Source: AP-15 sp963738185 (GTDB lineage Bacteria > Pseudomonadota > Alphaproteobacteria > ATCC43930 > CGMCC-115725). Taken from it: 64,000 bases of DNA. The number at the start of each line of letters is the position of its first letter. Within the stretch, counting starts at the first letter, position 1. This document shows positions 52,594-61,478 of this stretch, one piece after another. The notes below the pieces were generated by a model. That model did not search any database. It was given only the letters and a program-made list of their open reading frames with translations, and had not been told where the DNA came from. The position numbers and the translations under genes are program-made. The stretch is from NCBI GenBank assembly GCA_963738185.1, contig CAVTVA010000003.1, positions 1,736,001-1,800,000 of the forward strand. Reading direction: 5' to 3'.

Positions 52594-54125
52594 GACGCGA
52601 GCCTCTTCTTTAATGACGGATAGGTCAGGCGATGCTTTTCGGCGATCGCCATCGCGTAGGCGCGCCCGTCGGCGGGGCGCCGCACCAGCTTGAAGGTGCG
52701 CTGCGCCGGGTCGTCTGGAACCACGGTGCTGACCATGCTGACAACCGAGGGGTCGAGAGCGGCCACTTCGTCGAGAAAGGTCACACAAACGCACAAGCAG
52801 CCGATTGCTAGAACCCTGCGCATGATTTCGGTTGCGAGGAAAACCGCATCATCGAGCGCGGTCGAGGAGAAGATCTCGTTGATGATAACTAGGCTGTGCG
52901 GCGTCGCCTGCCGCAGAATTTGCCGGATGCGCAGCAGATCGTCCTGCAGCTTGCCGTGCAGGTCTTCGATGTCCTCCTGCTTTTCGAAATGGGTGAAAGT
53001 ACGCTCGCACAGCATCAGCTGCGCTTGCGAGCCCGGAACCGGGCACCCCAAGCGGGCGAGATAGTGCAGCTGGCCGAGAGCACGGGCAAACGTCGTCTTG
53101 CCGCCCTGGTTGGGGCCGGAGACAACCAGCACGCGCTCGCCGTCGTCCAGGCGGAAATCGTTCGGGACGACCGTGCCCCCCTCGCTCGCCAGCTTGGCGG
53201 CGAGCGCCAGATCGAAAACATCGTTGCCGTAAATCGTCGTGGCCGGTTGCGCCACCTTCGGATAGCAGAATCGCATCCCGGCGCGTTTAATATTGCCGAT
53301 ATATTGCAGATATGATACGTAAAAGTGGACCTCGCGATCGAACCTTCTCAAGATCGGATCGATAAAGCCGTTGTAATCGATGCAATATTGCTCAAATGTT
53401 GCAAAAATTTCCGGATTTAATCTGGCGACAAACTCGACTATCTGGGCATCGACGTGGCCCATTCCGGCATATTCGGTGAGTTTTTGACGATAATCCTTAG
53501 TGTCACCGTGTCGGAATTTGGCAAACGATTCCTCGATTTCCGCACTGTAGTCGGACTCGTCCTGATATTCGCGGACCGTGACCGCAAGGTCTCGGACGAG
53601 GATGCTGTACTTAATTGATTCCAGTGCGGTCTTGACCTTTTCGGTGTCCGCGGCGAGGCCGGCGAACGCTGCCGAGGCGATATAGCCCGACAGATATTCG
53701 CAAAACCCTTGCAGCCCAGCCGACCGCAGATCGGTTGCAGTCAGGCTGGCCGACAGCTGGCGCACCGCCTCGCAATAGGCCGCGGCGGCTTCGAGGAACC
53801 AGCCATTCTTGTGCCAGCGGTAATGCGCCTGCTCTGACGCTCGCAACAGGCTGCGCACCTCCCGCATCGCGGCGGCGAACGATACGATCGGCTCGAACAC
53901 GCTGGAGCACTCGAGATCCTGCATGATCTGCTGGCGGTAGGCGATCTCGCCGACATCGTTGAGCGAGCGGTGAAAGAAGGGCTTCAAATCGTATTCGTCC
54001 CTTCCCGCCGTCACCGCTGCCACGATCTGATCGAAGTTGAGGTCACCAAAAAACCCCGGCGCTGCGGCCTGCTCCATCAGCAGATCGGGCCGGTTGGCGC
54101 GGTAGAGAATGCTTTGGAACGTCAT
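52590..54125 (-). CDS. MutS-like ATPase without mismatch-recognition domain (first gene of a pair)
   Basis: The 511-residue protein has the same layout as its downstream neighbour: helical core, then ATPase. Walker A is VVSGPNQGGKTTFARAL near residue 333. The signature region is THFEKQEDIEDLHGKLQDDLLRI. Walker B is LVIINEIFSSTALDDAV, again with Asn before Glu. The switch His of MutS is missing (CVTFLDEVAAL), whereas the partner keeps it (FVTHMFDLA). The N-terminus (MTFQSILYRANRPDLL) has no mismatch-recognition fold. It is probably an asymmetric heterodimer with the partner, by analogy to MutS dimers. The central part is AT-richer than its neighbours. Function is unknown; mismatch recognition is unlikely. 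Confidence 0.83.
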   Translation of the reverse strand: MTFQSILYRANRPDLLMEQAAAPGFFGDLNFDQIVAAVTAGRDEYDLKPFFHRSLNDVGEIAYRQQIMQDLECSSVFEPIVSFAAAMREVRSLLRASEQAHYRWHKNGWFLEAAAAYCEAVRQLSASLTATDLRSAGLQGFCEYLSGYIASAAFAGLAADTEKVKTALESIKYSILVRDLAVTVREYQDESDYSAEIEESFAKFRHGDTKDYRQKLTEYAGMGHVDAQIVEFVARLNPEIFATFEQYCIDYNGFIDPILRRFDREVHFYVSYLQYIGNIKRAGMRFCYPKVAQPATTIYGNDVFDLALAAKLASEGGTVVPNDFRLDDGERVLVVSGPNQGGKTTFARALGQLHYLARLGCPVPGSQAQLMLCERTFTHFEKQEDIEDLHGKLQDDLLRIRQILRQATPHSLVIINEIFSSTALDDAVFLATEIMRRVLAIGCLCVCVTFLDEVAALDPSVVSMVSTVVPDDPAQRTFKLVRRPADGRAYAMAIAEKHRLTYPSLKKRLAS

Positions 54126-54433
54126 CGGCCCGTACGCCCGAAACCGGACCGCTTGGGGCCGGCTCCGAGATCGGCGCGACCGCCGCGGCCATCCAGAAAC
54201 CGGCTCGCCATCTCACCGCCTCCCAGGCTCGCATGCCGTCGGCAGGTTGCGCCGAGGCGTGCACGATCCGGCTCTGTCGAGGGGGCGACGGCTCGATCCC
54301 ACCTCGGCGGCGGGACCGGATAGCTCCCGCCGCTTTATTCAGCGCAGCAGGAGCTATCAGCCTTGCGGCGGTTTCGGGGAGGCTCCATCCCCATCAGGAC
54401 GCTGACCACTATATAGTCGTCAGGCTGGGAATA
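54126..54433. promoter_or_regulatory. Intergenic region upstream of the MutS-like operon with inverted repeat
   Basis: This 308-base gap lies between the ketopantoate reductase-like gene and the MutS-like operon, both on the minus strand. It holds a perfect 9-bp inverted repeat GATAGCTCC / GGAGCTATC (54319-54327 and 54350-54358, 22 bases apart), about 200 bases upstream of the operon start. A palindromic actatatagt occurs near 54410. The repeat could be an operator or a terminator of the upstream gene. Nothing else is recognisable. Confidence 0.4.
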
Positions 54434-55504
54434 TCAGGCGGCGGCAGCCTTGCGATTGGCCGCCAAGCGGGCATCGACGGCGGCGACGGTCTGATCGACG
54501 ATCGCGTTGCGCATGCCAAATTGCGCCGCGATCAGCTGCACCAGCCGGTCGGTCCGCTCGATGTTGGGCGCGCCGTTGAACAGCGCGCGCGCCGCCGAGG
54601 ACGGCCGCACCAGGTCGCGCGCCGCGGCGGCGTATTTCTCGAACGGCACCAGATCGTCGGCGCTGGCGCCGAGCTTCTCGCACACCGCGCAGACAAAGTT
54701 GTAGACGGTGCGCGAGGCGGCGATGTCGGCATGCACCGCATCGTTGATATCAATCGCCCGATCCGGCCCGACACACCGGTAGTTGCCGGTCAGCAGCATC
54801 GCCCATTTGGCCAACGGCACAAAGATCGAGTCGTGCACCCTGAGCTTCACCGGCAATTCGATCGCCCCGTCGCCGGGGTCGTAGCGGGCGGCGTCGATAT
54901 CGGCCGACATCTGCCGCAGCATCGCGGTCGCTTGGTCGCTGTCGAAGCGGGCGACCTTAAAGTTGGTCGGGAGCGTGACCTGCAGCACATTGATCTTTTC
55001 GCCAGGCGGGCGGATGGCCTGCGGGTCGGGGCTGCACAGGCTGACCAGACCGGGCTCGAAATTGTCCCAGACGCTGGCATCGGTAAAGCATACCTTCAGC
55101 GGATCGGTCTGCAGACCCGGGATGCGCTTCAGGTACGGCATCGGCGGCATGTTCATGATCGACATGCAGGGCCGCTTGGCGGTCGCCACCGCGTCCAACA
55201 GCTCGCGCACACCGGGTGAGCGGTATTGCGGCTCCTGCATCGCTAACGCCACCAGATCGAAATCGGCCGGGGCGACCTCGCCGGGGCCGGCGGCTCGCAG
55301 GCTTCCCGGCAATTTGCGCGAGTCGAGCTCGATCGCCTCCTTTCGGCCCCGGATCGGCAGGCGCACCCGGGCGCCGTCGCGGTTGAACGCCTCGACCTCG
55401 GCAGGCAGGCACACCATCGTGATCTTGTGGCCGCCGAACAGCAGCTTGGTCGCCAACAGCGAGCCATAGGAGGCTCCGAGAATCAGCACATTGTAGGTCG
55501 TCAT
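54434..55504 (-). CDS. Ketopantoate reductase-like protein
   Basis: The 356-residue protein has an N-terminal Rossmann fold (VLILGASYGSLLATKLLFGGHKITMVC) and ApbA/PanE-like organisation. The typical PanE Gly-rich GAGAxG is changed to GASYGS. The C-terminal helical domain includes KWAMLLTGNYRCVG. It is longer than PanE (about 300), so it is perhaps a reductase or dehydrogenase of another ketoacid. ATG 55504 with GGGAGGAAAAG upstream is used; the frame from 55594 is rejected. The Ala-rich tail is probably disordered. It is the downstream gene of a pair with the epimerase-like gene. Confidence 0.68.
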   Translation of the reverse strand: MTTYNVLILGASYGSLLATKLLFGGHKITMVCLPAEVEAFNRDGARVRLPIRGRKEAIELDSRKLPGSLRAAGPGEVAPADFDLVALAMQEPQYRSPGVRELLDAVATAKRPCMSIMNMPPMPYLKRIPGLQTDPLKVCFTDASVWDNFEPGLVSLCSPDPQAIRPPGEKINVLQVTLPTNFKVARFDSDQATAMLRQMSADIDAARYDPGDGAIELPVKLRVHDSIFVPLAKWAMLLTGNYRCVGPDRAIDINDAVHADIAASRTVYNFVCAVCEKLGASADDLVPFEKYAAAARDLVRPSSAARALFNGAPNIERTDRLVQLIAAQFGMRNAIVDQTVAAVDARLAANRKAAAA

Positions 55505-55590
55505 CACTTTTCCTCCCAAGCTGGGCATGATCGCCGGCGATTTCGGGGGTTGACGCCGACCATGCCGAAGCCCGCCCTGATCGGCAAGCC

Positions 55591-56529
55591 TCAAGGCTCG
55601 GCGGCGAGCACCGCAGCGAGCCCGGCGCGATAATCGGGATAGCGCAGTGTGACGCCGAGCTCACGCTTGATCAACGCGTTCGCGACCCGCTTGTTGTCGT
55701 CATAAAAGCTGCGCGCGAGGGGCGACAAAGGGGTCTCGGCAAACGGGACCAGGGGCGGCGCCGGCACCCCGAGCAGGGCGGCGGCGTAAGCCACGACTGC
55801 CTCGGGCGCGGCCGGATCGTCGTCGCAGACATTGTAGACGGCGCCCGGCCGCGGCTGCGACATCGAGGCGCACAGCACCTGCACCAAATCCTCGACATGG
55901 ATGCGCGAGAACACCTGGCCGAGCTTGTCGATGCGCCGCGCCGCGCCCGCGCGCAATGCCGCAAACGGGCTGCGGCCGGGGCCGTAGATCGCGGCCAGCC
56001 GAAAGATGTGGACCGAGACCCCGCGGCGGCGACACAGCGCGCGCCAGCCGCACTCGGCCGCGACCCGGCGGCGGCCGCGCTCGCCGCTCGGCCGCAGCGC
56101 CGAGCCCTCATCGACCCAGCCGCCGCCGCGGTCGCCATAAACGCTCGTCGTCGACAAATAGCCGAGCCAGGCAAGCCCCCGCAACGCCGCGATGTCCTCC
56201 CCGTGACGGTCGAGCACCGGGTCGCCGGTGGCGTCGGGCGGCGCCGAGACGAGAACATGGGTGGCCGACTTCATCGCCTCGGGCGGCAGCGGCCGGTCGC
56301 GGTCGAACAGGTGGGCCGGATATCCGGCGCGATGCAGCGCCGCCGTTTGCTCCGCGCCGCGGCAGGTGCCGGTCACGTTCCATCCGCCGGCGACGAGCCG
56401 CCGGGCCAACGCCAGCGCGGTGTAGCCGAGGCCAAAGCAGAACAGGTGCGGAGATACCCCATCGATTTGCTCGACAGCCTTTGCGGCACCGGGCTCGTCC
56501 CGGTTCGGAAGTTTGAGATCGACGGCCAA
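55591..56529 (-). CDS. NAD-dependent epimerase/dehydratase-like protein (YeeZ-like)
   Basis: The 312-residue protein is of the atypical SDR/epimerase type. LFCFGLGYTALALARRLVAGGWNVTGT is the N-terminal dinucleotide site, with GLGYTA in place of TGxxGxxG. LGYLSTTSVYGDRGGGWVDE has the Ser/Thr and Tyr of the SDR group. FSRIHVEDLVQVLCA and VYNVCDDDPAAP are typical of NAD-dependent epimerase-like proteins. The TTG start (56529) has GGAAAG upstream. Its function is unknown; many bacterial homologues are only annotated as SDR family. Confidence 0.75.
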   Translation of the reverse strand: MAVDLKLPNRDEPGAAKAVEQIDGVSPHLFCFGLGYTALALARRLVAGGWNVTGTCRGAEQTAALHRAGYPAHLFDRDRPLPPEAMKSATHVLVSAPPDATGDPVLDRHGEDIAALRGLAWLGYLSTTSVYGDRGGGWVDEGSALRPSGERGRRRVAAECGWRALCRRRGVSVHIFRLAAIYGPGRSPFAALRAGAARRIDKLGQVFSRIHVEDLVQVLCASMSQPRPGAVYNVCDDDPAAPEAVVAYAAALLGVPAPPLVPFAETPLSPLARSFYDDNKRVANALIKRELGVTLRYPDYRAGLAAVLAAEP

Positions 56530-56635
56530 CGCTTCACTTTCCGCCAGGAGCAGTGGCGGCGAGAGTAACGCTCCGCAGGTTTTGGCGCCAACCCGGCGCT
56601 GTGTTATGGGTGGCGCGGAAACGGGGGTGAGGGGA

Positions 56636-57499
56636 ATGCGGTCAGGCCGGTGCGGCGCTCGGACGGGCGCGCTCGTTGTCGCGCTGCTGGCGCTGTCATG
56701 GCTCGGCAGCCAGGCGGTGGCCGACCCGGCGGGGCCGCCTGGGCTATCGCCAGCAGCGGTCGCGCCGCCACCGGCCGCGGCCGATGCGGAGACTTATGCG
56801 CGCTGCCTCAAGCTCGCCAAGGACGAGCCGCACGCGGCGCAAAGCCTGGCGCGCTCATGGCTGGCGCGCGGCGGGGCGCACCCGGCCGAGCATTGCGCTG
56901 CGGTGGCGCTGATCACGCTCGGCAAATACCAGGAGGGGGCGAACCGCCTCCAGGCGTTGGCGAAGGCGATGACGACGGCGCCGGCGGCGCTGCGCGCCGA
57001 TGTGATCGACCAGGCCGCCCAGGCCTGGCTCTTGGCTGGCGACCCGGTGCGGGCCTACGCCGCGGCGGGCCAGGCGGTGTCATTGCAGCCGAGCGACCCC
57101 AATTTGTTGATCGACCGCGCCGAAGCCGCCGCCTCGGCCGGGTATCTCAACCGCGCCGTCGCCGATCTCGACCGGGTGCTGAAGACCGATCCGAACCAGG
57201 TCGATGCGCTGATCTACCGCGCCTCGGCCTATCGCGCGCTCGACCGCCTCGACCCGGCGCGCGCCGACATCGACAAGGCGCTCTCAGAGGCGCCGCATTC
57301 GCCGGCGGCCCTGCTCGAGCGCGGCAATATCCGCCGCCTCGAAGGCGATGCCGCCGGCGCCCGTAGGGATTGGCAAGAGGTCGGCGAGGTCGCCCCCGGC
57401 AGCCCCGAGGACATGGCGGCGCGGGCCAATCTCGAGCATCTGCCGCAAGCCGGCGGCGCGGCGCCGGCCACCCCCGGCAACAAGGCTGTGCCGCGGTGA
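56636..57499 (+). CDS. Exported TPR protein
   Basis: The 287-residue protein has a signal peptide (GALVVALLALSWLGSQAVA), a Pro/Ala linker and then TPR repeats. The repeats are clearest at DPNLLIDRAEAAASAGYLNRAVADLDRVLKTDPNQVDALIYRASAYRALDRLDPARADIDKALSEAPHSPAAL, which holds two or three. It is a likely periplasmic interaction scaffold. ATG 56636 has GGTGAGGGGA upstream; the longer frame from 56513 overlaps the divergent gene and is rejected. The next gene's GTG overlaps this stop (GTGA), so it is coupled to the GH10 enzyme. Confidence 0.8.
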   Translation: MRSGRCGARTGALVVALLALSWLGSQAVADPAGPPGLSPAAVAPPPAAADAETYARCLKLAKDEPHAAQSLARSWLARGGAHPAEHCAAVALITLGKYQEGANRLQALAKAMTTAPAALRADVIDQAAQAWLLAGDPVRAYAAAGQAVSLQPSDPNLLIDRAEAAASAGYLNRAVADLDRVLKTDPNQVDALIYRASAYRALDRLDPARADIDKALSEAPHSPAALLERGNIRRLEGDAAGARRDWQEVGEVAPGSPEDMAARANLEHLPQAGGAAPATPGNKAVPR

Positions 57500-58674
57500 G
57501 CGGCGGACGGGTCCGGGGGTGCGGGCCAAGGCGGCGCGAGGTGCTGGGCGGCGGCTTGGCGCTGCTCGCCGCGGCAGCCCATACGCCGGCGCAGGCGGCC
57601 GAAACCGAGACGCTGCGCCCGCTCGCGGCAGCCACCGAGAAGCTGCGCCGGCTCGCGGCGGCACGGGGCCTGATTTACGGAACCGCGATCTCAGCTCAGC
57701 AGATCACCCATGATCCGGCGTTTGTCGCGCTGGTGCTGGCGCAGGCCGGTCTGGTCGTGCCCGAGAACGACATGAAATGGCAGGACATGAATTTGGGCGC
57801 GCCGGGGCATGACGATTACCGGCCCGCCGACACGGTCGCCGGCTTTGCCGTCGAGGGCGGGCTCGCGCTGCGCGGTCACAATTTGTTGTGGTATTACCGC
57901 ACGCCATTTTGGTTCGGCGCCCTGCCAGGCCGTACCGCCAAGGAACGCGCGATAACCGAGCGGATCGAGACGATGGTCGGGCGTTACCGCGGCCTCGTCC
58001 ATAGCTGGGACGTGGTCAACGAGCCGATCGAGCCCAAGGACGGGCGCGCGGACGGGCTGCGCAAGGCGGTTTTTCTCGACGCGCTCGGGCCCGAATATCT
58101 CGACCTCGCCTATCGCACGGCGCGCGAGGCGGACCCCAAGGCGCAGCTTGTCGTCAACGAATATGATGTCGAGCTCGACACCCCGGAGCACGAACGACGC
58201 CGCCGGGTATTGCTCGACCTGTTGGGGCGCATGCAGCGCGCCGGCACGCCGGTGGACGCGGTCGGCATCCAGGCGCATTTGAGCGCGGCCGGCGGGCCGC
58301 CGTTTTCGCCGGCGCGGTTGCGGCGTTTCTTGGCCGACATCGCCGCGCTCGGCCTTACCATCCAGATCACCGAGCTCGATGTCACCGACGAGCACGCACC
58401 GGCCGACATCGCCGCCCGAGATCAGCTGGTCGCCGACGCCTATCGGCGGTTTCTCGACGCGGCGCTCGACGAGCCGGCGGTCAAGATGGTGGTGACCTGG
58501 GGCCTCTCCGACCGGCACAGCTGGATCGTGCGGCGTGAGACCAACCAGGTGAAATGGCGCAAGGACGGCTTGCCGTCGCGGCCCTTGCCGTTCGACGCAG
58601 CATTGCATCCCAAACCCGCCTTCGCCGCGATGGCCGCGGCCTTCGCCCACGCCCCCGCGCGCGCCCTCGGCTGA
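57496..58674 (+). CDS. GH10 endo-1,4-beta-xylanase
   Basis: The 392-residue protein is a glycoside hydrolase family 10 TIM-barrel xylanase. The N-terminus has a Tat-like twin-arginine leader (PRRREVLGGGLALLAAAAH...AQA), so it is exported folded. Catalytic acid/base Glu is in WDVVNEP near residue 175 and the nucleophile in TIQITELDV near 295. PENDMKWQDM and RGHNLLWYY are substrate-subsite motifs. The GTG start overlaps the TPR gene's stop. With the TonB receptor opposite it may form a xylan-using module, an inference. Confidence 0.9.
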   Translation: MSGGRVRGCGPRRREVLGGGLALLAAAAHTPAQAAETETLRPLAAATEKLRRLAAARGLIYGTAISAQQITHDPAFVALVLAQAGLVVPENDMKWQDMNLGAPGHDDYRPADTVAGFAVEGGLALRGHNLLWYYRTPFWFGALPGRTAKERAITERIETMVGRYRGLVHSWDVVNEPIEPKDGRADGLRKAVFLDALGPEYLDLAYRTAREADPKAQLVVNEYDVELDTPEHERRRRVLLDLLGRMQRAGTPVDAVGIQAHLSAAGGPPFSPARLRRFLADIAALGLTIQITELDVTDEHAPADIAARDQLVADAYRRFLDAALDEPAVKMVVTWGLSDRHSWIVRRETNQVKWRKDGLPSRPLPFDAALHPKPAFAAMAAAFAHAPARALG

Positions 58675-58699
58675 TTTTTTCCGACCAGATCAGCGCGGT

Positions 58700-61156
58700 T
58701 CAGAATGTCGCGCGCAGGCCGACGGTGACCGCGATCGGGGCCGCCGGGCTGTAGCTGCGCGGGTTGGTGGCGCCGGGCGCTTGGGCGATTGGGACCGACG
58801 AGGTCGGGGCAAAGGTGCCGAAGGTGTAATAAGTGACGTTAACGGCGTTTTCGAGCAGCGCGAACAGCTGAAAGTTCTTATTGACCTGATAGCTCGTATG
58901 CAGGTTTAGGACGAAATAGGGCGGCGTCGGCGGCGTCAGATTGGCTTCGTCGCCAAACAGAAACTGGCCGGCGGCATAGATTCCGCTGCCGCCGACGGTC
59001 CAGGCCGGGGTTATCTTGTAGTCGGCGCCGATCTTGAACAGATTGGCCGGAATGCCGGGCAGGCGGTCGCCGGGCTCGATCTGGATATTGCCCTCGGGGT
59101 CGGCGCCGGGATTGTTGACGCTCGATTCGGTGAACGCGTTCTGAAACACCGCGTCGATATAGGAATAGCCGACCCAGGCGAGCAGCCGGCCCTTGGTGAA
59201 CCTTAGATTCACATCGACGCCCTGCCGCAGGGTCTCGCCGACATTGCCAAAAAACGCCCGCCCCTGGATCGGGCTGTTGAGGAACAGGATGTCGTCGGTG
59301 ACCGTGGTGCGGTAGAGCGCCACATCGGAAGACAGGGTCGAGTCTGGAAGCGGGTGAGCCTCGCCGCGCACTCCCGCTTCGATAGTATGCGACACGACCT
59401 GCTTCAAGCTCGGGTCGGAGACCAGGAAATTGGCGAGGCTGCACGGGCTGGCGGCGCTGGCACAGGTCAGCTCGACCGGGGTCGGCGCCCGGTTCGCCTC
59501 GGCATAGCTGGCGTAAACGGAGAGGTCGGGAAGGGCCTTCCAGGTCAGGCCGCCCGACGGGTTGAAACGGCTGTAGGTGTGATTGCCGTTCAGCGCCGTG
59601 CCGAGCTGGTCGCTTAAATCGATCTGCGCCAGGTTAAAGCGGCCGGCGACATTTGCCGACAGCACCGGGGTGATGTCGTAGGTGTCGGTGAAGAATATGC
59701 CGTAATAGGCGTTCGAAATGCCGACCCGCACCGGCACGATGGACCCGTCCGGCTGGTCAACGGTGACGCCGGGGCCGGCAAATTCCGAGGTGGGCACGTC
59801 CAATCCGCCGATCTGGGTGCTGGCCCCGAACAGGGTCTGCCCGCCATCAAAGCTGACTCCGCCGACGAGTTGGTTCGACCGCCCGAACAGCTGATGATGG
59901 TTGGTCGCCTGAAGGGCGGCGCCATAGCCGTTGGTGTTGGTCGATTGCTGCACCAGGTTCGAATAGGGGCCGCCATGCAGAAAATCGGGGATCGGGTCGC
60001 CGTTGCGGTCGAAGGCGAACTCGCCCGGCATCTCGCACAGAAACCCCGAGCCGTCATTGCACGGTGAAAAATCCGAAACATCGCCGTTATAGACTTTCTG
60101 CAGCAGATAATCGTAATACGCATTTCCTTGGAGCGAGGTCTGATCCGAAATATTGTAGCTGCCGGTCAAATTGATGTGTGCATACTGATTGGTGACCAGA
60201 TTGGGCGCGGTGAACACGCCGGCCGGATCGGCCGCCAGCTGCTGGATCGGCGAGGTCCCGGGCTGGTCGAGCCGGTTGACCGCGCCAGTGACATTGACAT
60301 GGACCTCGCCGCGGTCGCCGCGCCAGCCGACGTCGCCATAAAAATTCCTGAGCTGCGAGGATTGCACGTCGCGCCAGCCATTCTCTTGCAGACCGTTGGC
60401 CGCGGCATAGACGGCGACGTTGCCGACCCGGGCGCCATATTGCATCTCGCCCTGATATTTGCCGAACGAGCCGCCGAGCAGATCGAATTCGGTGCCGTCA
60501 TAGGTGAAGCCATTTTTCATCTGCACCGAGATGGCGCCGCCCAGCGCGTTCAGCCCGAACACCGGGTTGGAGCCGACCACGTTCATGCGGTCGATCGCGA
60601 TGTCGGGGATCAGGTCCCAATTGACCGTGTCGCCGAACGGGTCGTTGAATTGCGCCCCGTTCACATAGACCGCGAGCCCCTGCGAGTTGCCCTGCAAGGA
60701 CGAGGCCTGAAACCCGTGATAGACCAGGCTCGGCTGAAACGGGTTGCCGGCCGCCGCATCGAGGGTGACGCCCGGCACTTGTTCATTCATCGCCCGCAGC
60801 GCGTTGGCGGTGCCATCGCGACTGATGTCCCGTGCGTTCAGCACATGGGTTTCGGCCGGCACCTTGGCGCGATCGACCCCCGAGCCGAGCAGCGGCGTCG
60901 CCCCCACCACCTCGACCGTCGGCAGCACCGTCACCCCCGACGCGGGTAGCGCGACCACGGCAGCCGGTGCCTGCGGCGCTGCGGGCGCGGCCTGCGCCCG
61001 GACAGGCTGGGGCGGCAGCAGCGTGGCCAGCGCCGACAGCGCGAGCCACGCTGCGCCGCGAATTCCGTTTCGGCTGCGTCTCTCGAAGTTGCGGGCGGGG
61101 GCGCATTCGACGAGATGCCGCCGACGCGCCAGGCTGGCTGACCGGAGTTGCCTCAT
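58700..61156 (-). CDS. TonB-dependent outer-membrane receptor
   Basis: The protein is about 818 residues. It has an exported leader (GIRGAAWLALSALATLLPPQPVRAQA). A plug domain follows (RDISRDGTANALRAMNEQVPGVTLDAAAGNP, then QGLAVYVNGAQFNDPFGDTVNWDLIPDIAIDRMNVVGSNPVFGLNALGGAISVQMK). After that comes a beta-barrel ending in a C-terminal Phe. It is longer than porins and fits TonB-dependent receptors for siderophores or oligosaccharides. ATG 61156 and ATG 61201 are both possible; neither has a strong ribosome site. It is convergent with the xylanase gene. A cobalamin riboswitch was looked for upstream and not seen. Confidence 0.87.
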   Translation of the reverse strand: MRQLRSASLARRRHLVECAPARNFERRSRNGIRGAAWLALSALATLLPPQPVRAQAAPAAPQAPAAVVALPASGVTVLPTVEVVGATPLLGSGVDRAKVPAETHVLNARDISRDGTANALRAMNEQVPGVTLDAAAGNPFQPSLVYHGFQASSLQGNSQGLAVYVNGAQFNDPFGDTVNWDLIPDIAIDRMNVVGSNPVFGLNALGGAISVQMKNGFTYDGTEFDLLGGSFGKYQGEMQYGARVGNVAVYAAANGLQENGWRDVQSSQLRNFYGDVGWRGDRGEVHVNVTGAVNRLDQPGTSPIQQLAADPAGVFTAPNLVTNQYAHINLTGSYNISDQTSLQGNAYYDYLLQKVYNGDVSDFSPCNDGSGFLCEMPGEFAFDRNGDPIPDFLHGGPYSNLVQQSTNTNGYGAALQATNHHQLFGRSNQLVGGVSFDGGQTLFGASTQIGGLDVPTSEFAGPGVTVDQPDGSIVPVRVGISNAYYGIFFTDTYDITPVLSANVAGRFNLAQIDLSDQLGTALNGNHTYSRFNPSGGLTWKALPDLSVYASYAEANRAPTPVELTCASAASPCSLANFLVSDPSLKQVVSHTIEAGVRGEAHPLPDSTLSSDVALYRTTVTDDILFLNSPIQGRAFFGNVGETLRQGVDVNLRFTKGRLLAWVGYSYIDAVFQNAFTESSVNNPGADPEGNIQIEPGDRLPGIPANLFKIGADYKITPAWTVGGSGIYAAGQFLFGDEANLTPPTPPYFVLNLHTSYQVNKNFQLFALLENAVNVTYYTFGTFAPTSSVPIAQAPGATNPRSYSPAAPIAVTVGLRATF

Positions 61157-61478
61157 CGGGTTCAATCCCAGATACGCTGAACCGCAGGCGGAGCCATTCA
61201 AATCGAGACGCCGGCCTCGCCGCGACCGCCGCCGGCCTGGAGATTAACGCCTAGGTTTGTGCCAAAGTCGAATAACTTTCGTGGGCCTTACGCCGGGGAC
61301 GAGCCGGTCTGCGGCGCGGGCTTACCGCCAATGCGCTGCGCCTGAGGGCGGCGATCGCGGCAGTGTCGGCGACGGACTTCTGTTTTCCGGCGGCGATCGG
61401 CTAGAATCGGCCATAGGGGTTCGATCCGCCGCGCCCGGCGCGGCTCGACCGCTCACTCAATTGGCGAGGGTCTGGCGC
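61157..61478. other. Intergenic region between TonB receptor and maiA
   Basis: This 322-base divergent gap should hold the promoters of the receptor and maleylacetoacetate isomerase genes. No riboswitch, Fur box or clear hairpin was identified by eye. Open frames here (for example from 61257) lack a start site and are extensions of maiA. Confidence 0.4.

Noticed and set aside
52594..52794. Upstream extension of the second MutS-like frame
   Set aside because: It lies over the C-terminal part of the first MutS-like gene and reads as low-complexity Arg-rich sequence.
54233..55219. 328-codon plus-strand ORF
   Set aside because: Antisense to the ketopantoate reductase-like gene, with no domain.
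61157..61478. Cobalamin or TPP riboswitch upstream of the TonB receptor
   Set aside because: The conserved B12-box and TPP core sequences were looked for and are not present.
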